Shown one piece after another: positions 9,962-21,059 of a DNA stretch of 64,000 bases. How positions within the stretch are numbered: position 1 is the stretch's first letter; every line of letters begins with the position of its first letter. The position numbers and the translations under genes were made by a program. This DNA comes from Oscarella lobularis. Its lineage: Eukaryota > Porifera > Homoscleromorpha > Homosclerophorida > Oscarellidae. The DNA is taken from NCBI RefSeq assembly GCF_947507565.1, contig NW_027077201.1, positions 62,001 through 126,000 on the forward strand, written 5' to 3'. The notes under the pieces were generated by a model. That model was given only the letters and a program-made list of their open reading frames with translations. It searched no databases and was not told the DNA's origin.

Positions 9962-10627
9962 TTAACCCTTTTGTAGTGGACGCTTTATACTGACCCGGTT
10001 CACTGTTTTGGGTACCAAAATTGGTACCTATTGCGCATGCTCACTTTCGTTCAAAATTTAGGCCCGCGAAGCCACTTTAGTGTCCCGTAATAACGTTTAG
10101 ACACACCTACTACCCTAACGCACTACACTCTGCGTCGTTTCTACCTTTTCGCATCGTTTTTGGCCTCGTTTTGGCCTCCAACGTTTTCGAAATAGTTCAA
10201 AACACGGTTTCACCTTGCCAAAACACTCCCTACTCGTAATTAGCCGTTATTTTGATCGTACGTGAGACCGCTGACGTCAGGGAGTGTTAAAGAAACCGGA
10301 TGTTGCCATAAAAAACTTTATTTTTGCGTCGCTTTTACCATTGACGCAGTTTTTAAGGGCTCCTCTACCTATTATTTGCACCACTAAGGCCAAAAAACCC
10401 AGCATATTCTAATCGCGATCAAAAAAAGGAGTATTTCGAGACTACGGGCCAACGAAAAAGACGCTGCATACGGGTCTAAATTTTTTCCCTTACTTTCACC
10501 ATTTGGATATGAACACCTTACCTTTAGAGTCAACTAGGCACTTCTAAATCACTATTTTTATAGTTTTGATTTTCTTGGAAGCTAAGAATTTGTACCAATA
10601 TTGGTATGCAAAACAGTGAAAGGGTAA
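9962..10627. mobile_element. Non-autonomous piggyBac element (MITE)
   Basis: The left end is TTAA followed by CCCTTTTGTAGTGG. The right end reads CAGTGAAAGGG then TAA at 10625-10627, consistent with a TTAA site that lost one T. Both ends carry the subterminal inverted block CACTGTTTTG next to a TACCAA-ATTGGTA palindrome. No transposase lies inside. The minus-strand frame at 10544-10729 crosses the right boundary and has no motif. Confidence 0.65.
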
Positions 10628-11030
10628 CCCTTTCAGTGTCAGAATTGAGTATATCCGGTTACCGGAAATGCGCATGTCACCCGCGAGATTCAAAATAGCT
10701 TGGTAGCAAAGCAGCATTGTCCCTAGCAACCTTTCTCATTCCTAAGCAGGATTGACTAAAGAAAAATTTTGGTAATGTTTTGGTCACCATGGCAACGCCA
10801 AAAAAGAAATAAGAACCAAAAACGTAACAAAAATTACCCGAAACGACTCATAGTTTTCCAATAAGCACTTCTTAGTTCTTTACAATTTTCATATACTTGA
10901 TTTCAGCACCTTTTGCAAGAACAAGAACCTTTTTATTTTAGGGGAGAAACCGGATGTGAACTAAAATCATTATACGGACGGCTCAAAACACTACAGGAAC
11001 AATTCCAACCAACGTTCGCCTACAATTTGT
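10628..11030. mobile_element. Terminal region of an autonomous piggyBac element
   Basis: The sequence starts CCCTTTCAGTGTCAG immediately after the shared TAA of the MITE. It is therefore a second piggyBac terminus placed head to tail at the same target site. It leads into the 3' end of the piggyBac transposase that runs on the minus strand. Confidence 0.55.
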
Positions 11031-12570
11031 TCAACGTGTGATATTCCTTGAAGCAATTACGACGCGGAGTCAGGCAAAGATGCACGTCGCATGTGGTGCA
11101 ACGAGTGCACGGTTCGTGACGAATTCTCTTTTTCTTTTCATCCTTTTGGTTTTCTCGCTGCAGCGAACACATTGAAGGCGAGTATGTCCAGCTACAGGCA
11201 GATGCGGCAATGATGTATCCAGCCTCAAATCTTTACGCTGCCTCTTCCTTCCTGGTTTTTCTTCCCGAAAAACCACCAATCAAATCCACCGCTAATTCAA
11301 GGCGAAAGGCGCGGAAATCTCGTTTGGCGCTTGTACTCTTGTGCCTTTCATCGACATGCCTCTCGACAATATAGGCGTTCAGGAGCGCATCCTCCAACAG
11401 CCAAAAGGCAATCCGTCTTCAGGGCTTCTTACTTTTACGCCCAACGTTGTAAAGGGCCGTAATTTGGTCGCCCCTGTCGACACCCCTCATGTTCTCGATG
11501 TAGGGCTCAAGTAGGGGCGGACATTTGACGTCGACTCTATGCCTTCCATCTCTCCGTAACGTTGTTGGAACTGTTTCATCTGGGAGCCTCGGAACATGCG
11601 CCGTTGAAAGAAAAAAAACGTATCTTCGGTCATACCAAACGCAAGCCATCATATGATTCCCGCAAAGATATTTGTAGAATCCTCTCCTGACGTCTTTCTT
11701 CTTTGGAAGGCCAATCTTCAGACTTTTTTAGAAAATCCTTTTGATGGGATCGAACTGTTCCACAGCAATAGATGGTTTTGCCCCACAAAAGATCAAACAG
11801 GGTGGGCGACGAGTAGTAGTTGTCTGTATAAAGATGATGTCCCTTTCCCTCGAGTCCTTTCATCAAATCTAAGACGATTTGCGTAGATAAACCGTGTTCC
11901 CCAGCAGTAACCGTCTTTTTCCCGTATAGATTTCAAATTTGTAGATGTATCCGGGTGATGACTCCGCCAAAATAAAAACCTAAAGAAATGAGTAATATAT
12001 ACAGCATATTATATTTATTATAAGACAAACCTTGATACCCCATTTAGTAGGTTTATCCTTCATGTATTGTTTGTATCCAATACGTCCTTTATACGGAATC
12101 ATGGCTTCATCAATCGTAATTTCCCGTTTGCAATTGTATTCGGACTTGAACGCTGCCTCAAAAAGATTTACCAGGGGTCGAACCTTTTGAAGCTTGTCGT
12201 ATCTAGGATGTCCGTTTGGCAGTTCGCTTGCCGGATCACAGACATGAAAGAACCGTAGAATTTGCCAAAACCTACGGAATATATTGTATGAGAAAATTGT
12301 CTGTTCAAAGAAAGTTTACCTCGTAAGTGTCATCACATCTGAAAAATGGCAACTAAGTATTGGAATAGCCTTTTGCCAATAGTCTTGAATGCGAGGAAAT
12401 CGCATGTACCCCATCAGAATAATCAAGCCAAAAAATGCCTTTATCTCCTAAAAAATAATTGCTGAAAAATAACCTTTGATATCTGACCTCATTACCTCAA
12501 CGCTGAGTGGACTCCATGGTCAACTTTGTCCTGGAACATATTTTTCCGCCGCATTGAGATTGGTATTGAC
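11030..12570 (-). pseudogene. piggyBac (DDE_Tnp_1_7) transposase with introns
   Basis: Read on the minus strand: EIKAFFGLIILMGYMRFPRI, an intron, FWQILRFFHVCDP, RYDKLQKVRP, then the first catalytic Asp in ITIDEAMIPYKGR and KPTKWGIKV. After an intron at about 11983-12030 come YIYKFEIYTGKK, the second Asp in HHLYTDNYYSSP, and then NMRGVDRGDQITALYNVGRK. The Cys-rich C-terminus reads PCTRCTTCDVHLCLTPRRNC. One frameshift lies near 11700. A TGG-to-TGA stop at about 11419 falls where KPWRRIAFW is expected, and a second frameshift falls in the A-rich run near 11125. The order of domains is complete, so decay is by point lesions. Confidence 0.88.
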
Positions 12571-13100
12571 AACTATCAGTTGCCAGCCAATCACATAGCA
12601 GCGCGTAACCTTTATATGCGTACTTCGTCGAACGCCTACGTGGGGTAGAATGCAGTATGAACCGAAGGAGGAGCTTAAGGCGGGGTAAAACTAATGAAAA
12701 CTAATTGCACGTGCACTCCCACATAAAGGCCGTAATACTAGGAATTACGGTGACATAGGAGTACAGAACGGTTTTGTGTCTATAACCACCGCAAATCGCT
12801 TCGTTTTTTGAAGCACTTACGTCTACTTAGTCGCAAAGGGTTATTGTTAGGGTAGGGAAGGGTTTCGCGGTACTTTTCGGTGCGTACGCGAAGCTCGATG
12901 CGGGGGATGCGCTCGCAAACGAGCTTTAAATAATTCTCAAAAACAAGGAAATTTCTGCCTTTCAGGCAAAGAATCCGACGTTTTGAGCATCGTGAAAGAT
13001 TTTTCTTACTCCTCGTTCTACTAATTATCTCTATTTTGGCCTCCCCGCGTCGATGCTTCTTCCTTATTGTTACGGCAATCGATGACGATTTCAAGTTCCC
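12571..13100. other. No gene recognised
   Basis: Probable continuation of the piggyBac 5' region. No second terminus was found. A short inverted pair flanks CGTAATACTAGGAATTACG at about 12730. The minus-strand frame at 12780-13094 is Arg-rich with no motif. Confidence 0.3.
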
Positions 13101-13547
13101 TTACGCCAATCCCCTTGACAGATATACGGTCCGCTCCCTCCTACATATGGATATACGAGCGACAAGTCGGCCTCGGTTGCTGCTATCAAAATGACTTTTT
13201 TGACGTCGGCACCTTCCGGGGCGTCGTTTCCTAGGAATTTCCGTCTGCGCAATTTCAACTTCGTTCAATTGCCCTCTTCTCGCAGCCGCATTCGATTGAC
13301 GACTTGCGTGCAACCTATCCGACGTGGACGTTCGTTTGCCCCGGAGCGACGCCGTCGATGATCGAAACGATCGAAGAAGGTTTTCATCTTCCGCGCTCGC
13401 AGGTGTCGCCGCGGCGCCTCGTTTTTGATCATCCGGAAAGAAATCGTGAAGGCGAGAATCAAGAGTGCCTTCGCTACTTCGGGTGGCTTCACCTGCAGCG
13501 AGACGCGCCAACAGGAAACGAGCTAGGCTTAAATCGGCGTCTGCCAT
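13101..13547 (-). CDS. Hypothetical Ala/Arg-rich protein
   Basis: The frame of 148 codons starts MADADLSLARFLLARLAAGE and continues with DSRLHDFFPDDQK before becoming Arg-rich and losing structure. The beginning looks like a plausible first exon. The C-terminal half is probably intron or shadow. No family is recognised. Confidence 0.25.
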   Translation of the reverse strand: MADADLSLARFLLARLAAGEATRSSEGTLDSRLHDFFPDDQKRGAAATPASAEDENLLRSFRSSTASLRGKRTSTSDRLHASRQSNAAARRGQLNEVEIAQTEIPRKRRPGRCRRQKSHFDSSNRGRLVARISICRRERTVYLSRGLA

Positions 13548-13683
13548 ACGCCGATGTTCCTCAGGATCCGCACAATTGCCGATCGTTTTAGTGCAATTGC
13601 ACAGAACAATATGCTGAGAATTGCATGCAGTGCATATCAGGAGTGATAAACAGGCGTCGCGTAGTGTAGGAGTTTCCCTTAGA

Positions 13684-13866
13684 TGTCAAAACAGATTTCG
13701 TTCAACGCGGAGGGAGCGCTATAGGGTTTTGCGGCGGCCTTGCTGCAACGAAATATGCTTAGATCCTAGCTCGATCGAAGCGTTTATGATTAGCCCCCTG
13801 GTGTCACAACAGATTTAGTTGAACGCGGACGGAGCGCGCTAGGGTTTAGCGGCGGCCTCGATGCCA
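13684..13866. repeat. Two direct copies of a 65 bp unit
   Basis: ACAGATTTCGTTCAACGCGG with its continuation (13684-13748) and ACAGATTTAGTTGAACGCGG with its continuation (13801-13866) share AGCGC..TAGGGTTT..GCGGCGGCC. The spacing is about 117 bp. A CGCGCGCGCTGCGCGC palindromic run lies at about 13950. Confidence 0.6.
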
Positions 13867-14229
13867 CCAAAGGTGTCGAAATCTGTGATTGATGGCACCG
13901 CGCGCTTATGGGCAAAATCTAAGAAAGGGCGCGCTGTAGAGATAGGGTTACGCGCGCGCTGCGCGCTCTTTTAGGCGAGGCACATATTAATCTGTCAACG
14001 ATATGACAGCGCAACGACCTTCGCGACGAGATACAATCGACGGACGACGGCGTCGTCTCGTTCTTGCAAAGACGTGGTCTTTTGGCGACGGAAGGAACGC
14101 GTCGGTGTCCGACGTGCCCCCGACCGATGAAGCGCGCTTTTCTTTCGGGAACACGCCACAGAGGAGAAGAAGGCCTCTATCTGTGGCGCTGTTCATAATG
14201 CGGCATGGAGCGGTCGGTGCGAATTGGGA

Positions 14230-14890
14230 CGTGGTTCGACAGCTCCAACTTGACGCTGCTGCAAATTCTGCACATCACTTGGCTCTTCGTACAACAGCGC
14301 CCGCAAACACATGCCATGCTAGACGCTGGACTCCTCTCGCGCACGACAATCGTCGATTGATATTCCTTTTGCCGAGAGTTGTGCAGCGTGTTTGTCGAAC
14401 GACACTCGCACAAGATCGGGGGCCCGGAAAGATCGTCGAAATCGACGAAAGCAAATTCGGCAGCGCAAGTACAATCTTGCTCATCGGGTAAAATAAAGTG
14501 AGTTTTTTTCGCGGCTTTCATTCTTCAGCATTGTGTTTTAGGTCAAAGGAGAGTGGGTCTTGGAGGCATCGAAAGAGGCAGTCATAAATGCTTCTTCCAA
14601 GTCGTTGCAAACAGGTCCCGGGAAACACTCCTTCCCATCGTAAGGGACAACATCGAGGAAAGAACGACAAAAATAAGCAACCTCTGGAAGGCGTACGACT
14701 GCCTCTCCCATCAAGTACAAAAGCAATAATTCCAATAAAAGTAATTTTAAAAGCTTTCCTTAAGGGATACCAACATTTGAAGGTCAATCATTCGATAAAC
14801 TTCAAAGACCCACTTACCGGTGCCCACAGGAATACCATTGAGAGCACGTGGAACGCCCTTAAGGTTGTTACCCTGTTGCTTGAATAAAAG
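14230..14890 (+). pseudogene. Merlin (ISXO2-like) transposase, decayed copy
   Basis: In one frame the sequence reads LLSRTTIVD-stop-YSFCREL, where TGA replaces a Trp codon of the conserved DWYSFCRE motif. After a frameshift in the GGGGGCCC run near 14420 comes GPGKIVEIDESKFG, holding the first catalytic Asp. One base is then missing before KYNLAHR and a GTAAAA..TTTTAG intron (about 14490-14539). It continues GEWVLGGIERGSHKCFF, KAYDCLSHQ and, after a stop, YQHLKVNHSINFKDP, TGAHRNTIESTWNALK with the catalytic Glu. At least four lesions make it non-functional. It complements the copy at 1.35 kb, which has lost exactly this region. Confidence 0.85.
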
Positions 14891-14962
14891 TAAAAATGCG
14901 TTGTTTTTAGTGCTACGCTTTACTTTGAGTTTGCCTTCAGATGACATCTCGAGTAAAAGGTA

Positions 14963-15977
14963 CAGTGCTTCTCAGCATAAATTTCCACTCCTTTAAAGTG
15001 CGCTAGCTTAGCAACCGAAGGTCGTACGGGGTCCCCGAAAAGACCGGGAGACTCGCAAGACCCTAATCTATTTAGTAGTGAAGGTCCGGTTGCTATGCTC
15101 CTACGTAGGGCAAAGATAGAGAGTCAACCAATGGCAGAGGCTCGCGCAATCACGTGACATTAACTGCGATTGGTTGATCTATCCGACCGTTAGTCAGAGT
15201 CCCGTATTTAGCCTCAGTTTACTTAGGCCTGGTGGCCTTTTCGAGAACTAAATACCGATCTTATCTACTGTAGAACGAGCGCAAAAGCACATAGAAACCA
15301 TTTTTAGGGAAAAAAATTAGTATCGTAATATTCGGGCTCGCGAAAGGTTCTGGAATCTTTCCATTAGCATTTGAATAACACGTAAAGCCTAGCGGCTAAG
15401 GCGAAAACCCACTGTAACATCGGATTTCGAAGCGAAATCGCTCCTTTGTTTTAAAGCGCGCTAACGGAAATGTAGGGAAGTTTTCGAAACGGGATAGCTC
15501 CTAAAGGAAAGCACCTAGACCTAAACCCTACGATGAATTTTTAGAGTATTGGGTGTAGAATAAGACTGCGCTTGTCCGAAAGCGGTAAGTGCTATGGTTC
15601 CTCGAGAAAACGGACCTAAAGTCAAGGTGCTATTCAGTACTTATCGGTCTGTAAACTGGAAACGAAAGCGAATTTAGGCAAACGCTACGATGAATTTTTA
15701 GATTATGCACTATAGAACAAAAACTCTTTGGGAAGTCCTCTTAGAAACGCGGGTTTGGATATAAAAAACGCGCGTTTCCGAAAAGAGTGCTGTTCGAAGA
15801 ATGTCGCGACCTAGCGCCTTCCTACTTAGTGGTACTTCTTAGATAAGCCGCGGTATTGCAGATAGGTACATTAGAAAACAGTTTCTAAAATTGTAGACGC
15901 GTACGTTTTACCAAATTTGAATTACGCGCCTTTTAAGCGCGCGCTAGCGGATTGGAAACTTATGCTGAGAAGCACTG
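14963..15977. mobile_element. 1,015 bp TA-flanked MITE
   Basis: Inverted ends of about 45 bp: the left starts CAGTGCTTCTCAGCATAAAT and the right, reversed, starts CAGTGCTTCTCAGCATAAGT. Each end is bordered by TA (14961-14962 and 15978-15979), as expected for Tc1/mariner insertion. The CAGTG start also fits that superfamily. The interior has no coding frame, apart from one recurring internal block (CTACGATGAATTTTTAGA) at about 15528 and 15686. Confidence 0.72.
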
Positions 15978-15979
15978 TA

Positions 15980-17699
15980 CGTTGCACAAATAGCAAAATG
16001 CAGAACTCAAGCGTATAAGAGCTTGGGGATTGGGTGATCGGCTCGTGGTGCGGGCGCCCTCTTGCTCTCTGCGTACACTGAACGGGTTCAAATACCTGCA
16101 TATTTTCTTTACAACAACTACGAAGTTGTAACATCAACGGAAGCGTAAGGAGGCCCAGAGGTTACAGTGTGGTGTGACGTACAGCAAAGCCATTCAATAT
16201 TTAATACGCCTGATCTCAGGCTCAAGGTAAAATGCTTTGTTTAACGCTACTGACGTGGTAGGTATGGATGGACAAGTTTAAGCTTGTTGCAGAGGTCATA
16301 TAATGTCGTATACTGGAATTTTCTATGATAACATCAACGCGCCTAACACTGAGGGATTGGTGGCGGTACGCCGTTGGAAGATAAACATGAAAACTGTCGT
16401 TCTGCACAGCGCGTTAAAGCGGGCCTGTACAAGAATCTAGGTGGGTGCTTCGTTGTTTGAACGTTTGTTCAATTTCTGCGATGCGCGGAACGTTACATGT
16501 AACATTGCAGGTGAACAAAGCAATATTTATCGGCAAAAAAATTAATTTTGCTTGCTAAGTGGCCCTTTTTTCAGGTGGGCGGCGATCTTAATTTGTCAAC
16601 GTGGCCTTGGCTAAACGCTCCTTTCAAGAAGGAACTTCACCAAAGCGCTTTTCAATTTCAGTTCTTCACAAGCCGAACCTTTTGTATGACTTTTTCACCC
16701 ATTGTAGCTTCTCCTCAGCTAACTGAAACAGTGGTAAATGGCAGGAAAGCGATTTAGATCAATTGAATCGGAGTTCCATCACCTACGGTAAGCAAATAGA
16801 AATGTAGAAAAATTACCCTTTCAAGCTGTTTACTTTAGACTAGATTTGCCTTTAAACTGAAAACGCTGGTGACAGCTTTTCTGTTAGAAGCGTCCATACA
16901 AAAGCAAATTAGTCGGCTTGAAAACGACAGAGAAAAAAGAGAGACGGTCTCTTTTTAACACGCAAGAACGAAATGTGAATGAGTTTCGATCGTTCAATCG
17001 CAATCACGTGTAGTTAACTCTAGACATACTGTATATTCCAGCTGTTTAAGATCCGGCTATGCCTGGGATCTGTTTTGGAGGAAATTGGTGGTGTTTGTTA
17101 AAGTTAATTTAGGAAATATTTTATTAATAACAACTTTTCGAGTTTTGGTATTTTATGTAAAAAATTAATAGATAGTCGGAAGCACGAACGCGGGATGCGC
17201 AAGGTATAATTGGCCATGAAAGGAAAAATCGTTAAGTGCTAATTTTGCTGTTTTCTTTCCAAACAAAGTCTGTTAGAAATTTCAGGTGTTTAAACGAAAT
17301 TGTGGTTTTAAATATTATTAGAGGTATTCTGGGGTGAAGATAGAATTGTCCCTTTTTGCTAAGGCGTGCGGTATGGAGTTTTTTTCATTGCAAAGTCTAG
17401 AAGCGTTTAAGTTTTGTGAGAGCATAATAGGATTTTCGTCTTTGAAAAGCGATTCCAAAACGTGACCGTCGTCGTACGAACAAATGTGCTTTTGATCGGC
17501 GTAAGAAAACTTCGGGAAGATATTCTTAGGCTGATATTGCTTTTAAATAGATCAAAACGCGGACAATTGCCAAGACTAAAAAGAGGAAAAAAGCGTAACG
17601 CAGATACATTCCAAGAACCCCGTACGACTGCAATTTGCGCAGTCGTCGTCAGCGCATTGTGTGAAAATCAAAGTAAAATTTGATTCATGTTCTACGTTT
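15980..17699. other. No gene recognised
   Basis: Short frames on both strands have no motif. No repeat units, tRNA or terminal inverted repeats were noticed in this 1.7 kb. Confidence 0.4.
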
Positions 17700-18530
17700 T
17701 AGTTTCACTTTCGAGAGGGAGAACTTTGCTACCGTCGGAAACAAAGAACCACTTTATCATCTCCGGATACTTGCGTATGACATCGAGTATTCTTCCCGCT
17801 TTCAAGCTTTGGCAAAATTGGTCAATAGAGCCTTGACGCCTGCATAGGGAAACGTGGCAAATCAGAGCTTGAATAATATGCTCATCGTCAAAAGGGATAG
17901 TCCTTCTTCAGGCAGCGCTGCTGAGGAAATCCATAACGTCAGCCCCTCTCATGCTGTGTCTCCATTTTTCCTCTGTATAGTAAAAAATGTGCTCCATCAA
18001 ATTTTTTTATCACAGAATATTGGGGAAAATTTTTCTGGAATTCGTCATTGATGTTGCACCCTCTAGAACATCTTCGATTGAAAGATCTCAGAGCTGTCAT
18101 ATTGTGACAGGGCCACAGGTATCGACTGCTTTCTTCAAATAGATCTATTTCTTGTGTGAATAACTGATTAACAATGGCATTTAAAATTCTCTGGGAAAGG
18201 TTTTGTACACCACAAAGCCTACTTCAACAAGAATATTCCTGTCAATCCTGATGCATTTTTCGTTTTCTACATCTAGATAACGTTGCCGGTGAACAGCAAT
18301 TAGGGAAGCGAGGCTTTCAAATTCTATTGGTTCCTTGTTAAGGCCTCGATACAGTATTGGTGACCGTAAATAATGAGAGGCTCATTAAATTAAAATGTGT
18401 TGCCTGCAAGTGATCCGAAGCAGAACTTTCCTCGCCGCTTTCGAAAAACAGACATATCCTCTTGTACTCCTGCATCGCTTCTCCTTTCACTGAGCGTGTT
18501 TTCCTCAGACGCAAAAGGCATTTGTTCAAT
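17700..18530 (-). pseudogene. HECT-type (G2E3-like) relic
   Basis: On the minus strand the sequence reads ASLIAVHRQRYLDVENE, RIDRNILVEVGFVVYKTF, then after several stops DEHIIQALICHVSLCRRQGS and IDQFCQSLKAGRILDVIRKY. The last piece matches LDQFREGLQAMGVLNIITKY in the intact HECT gene at 31.2 kb. The first pieces correspond to the region before the HECT domain. The GE..GG..REF segment and the catalytic C-terminus are absent, and frames carry many stops. This is an old, internally deleted copy of the same family. Confidence 0.55.
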
Positions 18531-18539
18531 ATTCACCAA

Positions 18540-19300
18540 AAGTCCTTAGTGTTAGACGAACGTACATGTAGAACGTTTTTGACAAAACATTGGTAAACTA
18601 GCCATCAGAAAATTGACATGCGGCAACAAGAGAAATATCTTTTAGAATCTCTTTTGAACAAAGCCATAAGCGCGCTAGCAAAAATTACAGTGAAGTCATT
18701 GATTGATTTGCTCAAGCGCATCAATTGTGTGCTCAAGCACACCATTGAAAATGGCCTTTTTCTGCATTTTAAAGTCGTCTTAAAACACTATTATTAATAC
18801 ACGACAACAAAGAAATGTGCGCAACTTTTGAAAGAGCGACGATCAAGGAGCCGGTCGTCGCTCACGTCCAACGCCTCCCAAAACGCCAAATTTTTATGTC
18901 TGTATTATGCATGCATTTATTAGACTAGATTAGAGATTTCATATAACTTTTTAATATGGTCGTCGTCTTTTCAGAAAACTTCACTTTCTGATGTCAAGCT
19001 TTTTGTAACATTGTCCACTGAATACACAGAGAAACTCAAGAATTTAAAACAAAATTTTCTGGGTAATGTGTGGAATGGCAATTCTGCAAAACCCATTTCG
19101 ATCAGCGAGCAGCAAACAATAACAGCAAACCTTTTTTAAAAAAATTTTACTACACTGTTTTGTTTCATCAGCTCAAAAATCCGCTTCAAGGACACCTCAC
19201 CAAATTACTGCCAAAAATTATACTAAGATTGAGGTTAAAGCAACGTGGAGGCATAAAACACAAAGCAATTAACATGCCCAACAACTTGGCAAGTGCCAAA
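18540..19300. other. No gene recognised
   Basis: A/T-rich non-coding stretch with a direct repeat of GCTCAAGCGCATCAATTGTG-like sequence at about 18710-18745. Nothing else was seen. Confidence 0.35.
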
Positions 19301-19309
19301 AAAATATCA

Positions 19310-20064
19310 AAATATACCTTTCGCCCCTCTTATTTGCCTTTCTCCTTTCATCCTTGATTTGACCGACTTGAATTCCGGGAATCTCTCTGGCGTGTCCATA
19401 TATCTCAGATTCATATGACATGTAGATGAAGCCGAAAGGGAAACGGGCGCTTCTTTTCTCTCAGCCCAACGCTTGGCTGAGTATACCTGTGCTTGATGCA
19501 GTGACAGCATCGCTGTACTACTTTAGTAACAATATCGCATGATTTTGATCTAACAGTTTCTCGAAATTTGCCATCTGCTCCAGGCGCAGTGGCATCTAAT
19601 GTAGCGGTCACATCTTTTCCATTTGTCGAAAGCAGTTTTCCTTTCTTGCTTTTTACAAAAGAAACAAACTCTTCGTCAAGACCAGCGCAGAACTCGGTTT
19701 TCTCAGCCTGTAGCAAATGGTATTCAGCGCTCTTCTCGACAGTTCCTTGCGAAGATGCAAGAACGTGGCACTCTTTTTGCAAGAGATGCCCAAATGCAGA
19801 CGCCATCCAAGACAAGTCGTCGTTAATATTAATTCCAACTGGCACTGAATGACTTTCACCAATTTTGGTAATCATTGCTCTTTTTAATTCTGGGTCTTCC
19901 GTTTTAGCCCATTTTGCGCTGGGCAATCGAATTTGGTTGATTACGTCTCTGAAAGTCTCCTTTTCTTTTTGGGGCGGCCGTCCAACTTTTCTTCCTGAGC
20001 GCGCCTGCTCCCTTCTTTCATAATTTTTTTTTCGGCGACCAATGTCTGCCTTTTGCCTACCCAT
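19310..20064 (-). pseudogene. P-element-like transposase family, N-terminal part
   Basis: The ATG at 20064 starts MGRQKADIGRRKKNYERREQ, a basic opening, followed by GRKVGRPPQKEKETF. Near the end the frame has KDVTATLDATAPG, RETVRSKSCDIV and CCHCIKHR. A frameshift at about 19490 moves the rest (CHMNLRYMDTPERFPEF) to another frame. The TVRS..C..C..C motif and the following region match the P-element-like copy at 47.7 kb (TVRSSTCKILT, CRACIRKRAVLR). In similar invertebrate proteins this region precedes a Tnp_P_element catalytic domain, which is absent here. It is a truncated element. Confidence 0.55.
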
Positions 20065-20283
20065 AACACTTTCAATGCACTAAAGCATCAGAAAATATTT
20101 TCATAGTGAAGCCGACCGCCTTACACTGTAAATTGAGCTATTCTGCTAAGCACTTAATTGGAGTTTGCCTGACACTCTGTGAACTAACACCTGAGGGTCT
20201 TCTTTATCAGTATCTTGAAAAGTGCTTGGCTGCACCTCGTAAGTGTCTATCTACACTTTTGTCAGCGCAGAGTGAATTGGTGT

Positions 20284-20752
20284 TCAGCAAACACAATATT
20301 TGGGATAATTTTTTGCTCCTCCTTCCCTTAGCGTGATTGAAAAAAACGATTCTATGACTGAAACCGGCTTCAAGGTGTCAACCGCTGCTTTGCGCTTCTT
20401 TCTTTGCTTTTGTTTGCGAATCGCTTTGCGGAATACGATTGGTGGAACGCTTTCGTCCATGAGGTAATTAAAGACTGAGTGGTAATTGCATTTCCCGACA
20501 AATGCAAGATCAGTAGAATATAATCTGTAATGTATCTGGTGTCTCACGCAACCTTTTATACGAACGCCTACAGACGGAATCGCTTAAAGCCGTAAGCCTG
20601 AATCCTCTCTTTTTTGCTTGGTAGAGTTTATTGCAAAAGTTAACGGTAGAAAGGAGATCGAGGCACATACCTGTTTGCAGGTGTGAAAATTCTACAGCAA
20701 CGTTCACACCTTCAAACAGGTATGCTGCTCCCAATTTAGATTCTTGGCGCAC
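20284..20752 (-). CDS. Hypothetical protein fragments, two overlapping frames
   Basis: Two adjacent minus-strand frames read ESKLGAAYLFEGVNVAVEF, LSTVNFCNKLYQAKKRG and then VGKCNYHSVFNYLMDESVPP with a basic stretch KAIRKQKQRKKRKAAVD. They may be exons of one gene or the 5' part of the element at 19.3-20.1 kb in another arrangement. No family is recognised. Confidence 0.3.
20666..20724. repeat. Strong hairpin (22 bp stem)
   Basis: CATACCTGTTTGCAGGTGTG.. (20666-20687) and its reverse complement (20703-20724) differ at one position and are separated by a 15-base loop. Confidence 0.8.
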
Positions 20753-20804
20753 ACAGCCGCAAAAACCTATGATTTAGTTCGTGCATGAAGATCTGCTCGG
20801 GATC

Positions 20805-21055
20805 GGTTCCTGTATGCTCGATTGGCTTTACCCGACGAGTGGCGACAAAGAGATCTCTGAACAGAACGCAGCCGTGAGACTAAAGGGTAGAGCTTTCCAC
20901 AAGATCTTGTATGCTCGACTGCTTGCAGACGAGTGGTGACATGGAAATGTGGACAAAACACTACCAATTAGACTAACATTTTTTGGTCATACACCTCGAT
21001 CAGAACCTGTATGCTCGACTGCTAAGCAGAAGAGTGGTGACAAGGAGATCTGGGG
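20805..21055. repeat. Three ~50 bp modules at 97-100 bp spacing
   Basis: TGTATGCTCGA followed by GA(A/C)GAGTGG(C/T)GACA recurs at 20811, 20908 and 21008. The modules are well conserved while the spacers between them are not. The pattern suggests a tandem array in which only part of each unit is kept. Confidence 0.6.
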
Positions 21056-21059
21056 CTTT

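Noticed and set aside
20805..21055. CRISPR array or tRNA cluster
   Set aside because: Only three modules, long uneven spacers and no cloverleaf fold.
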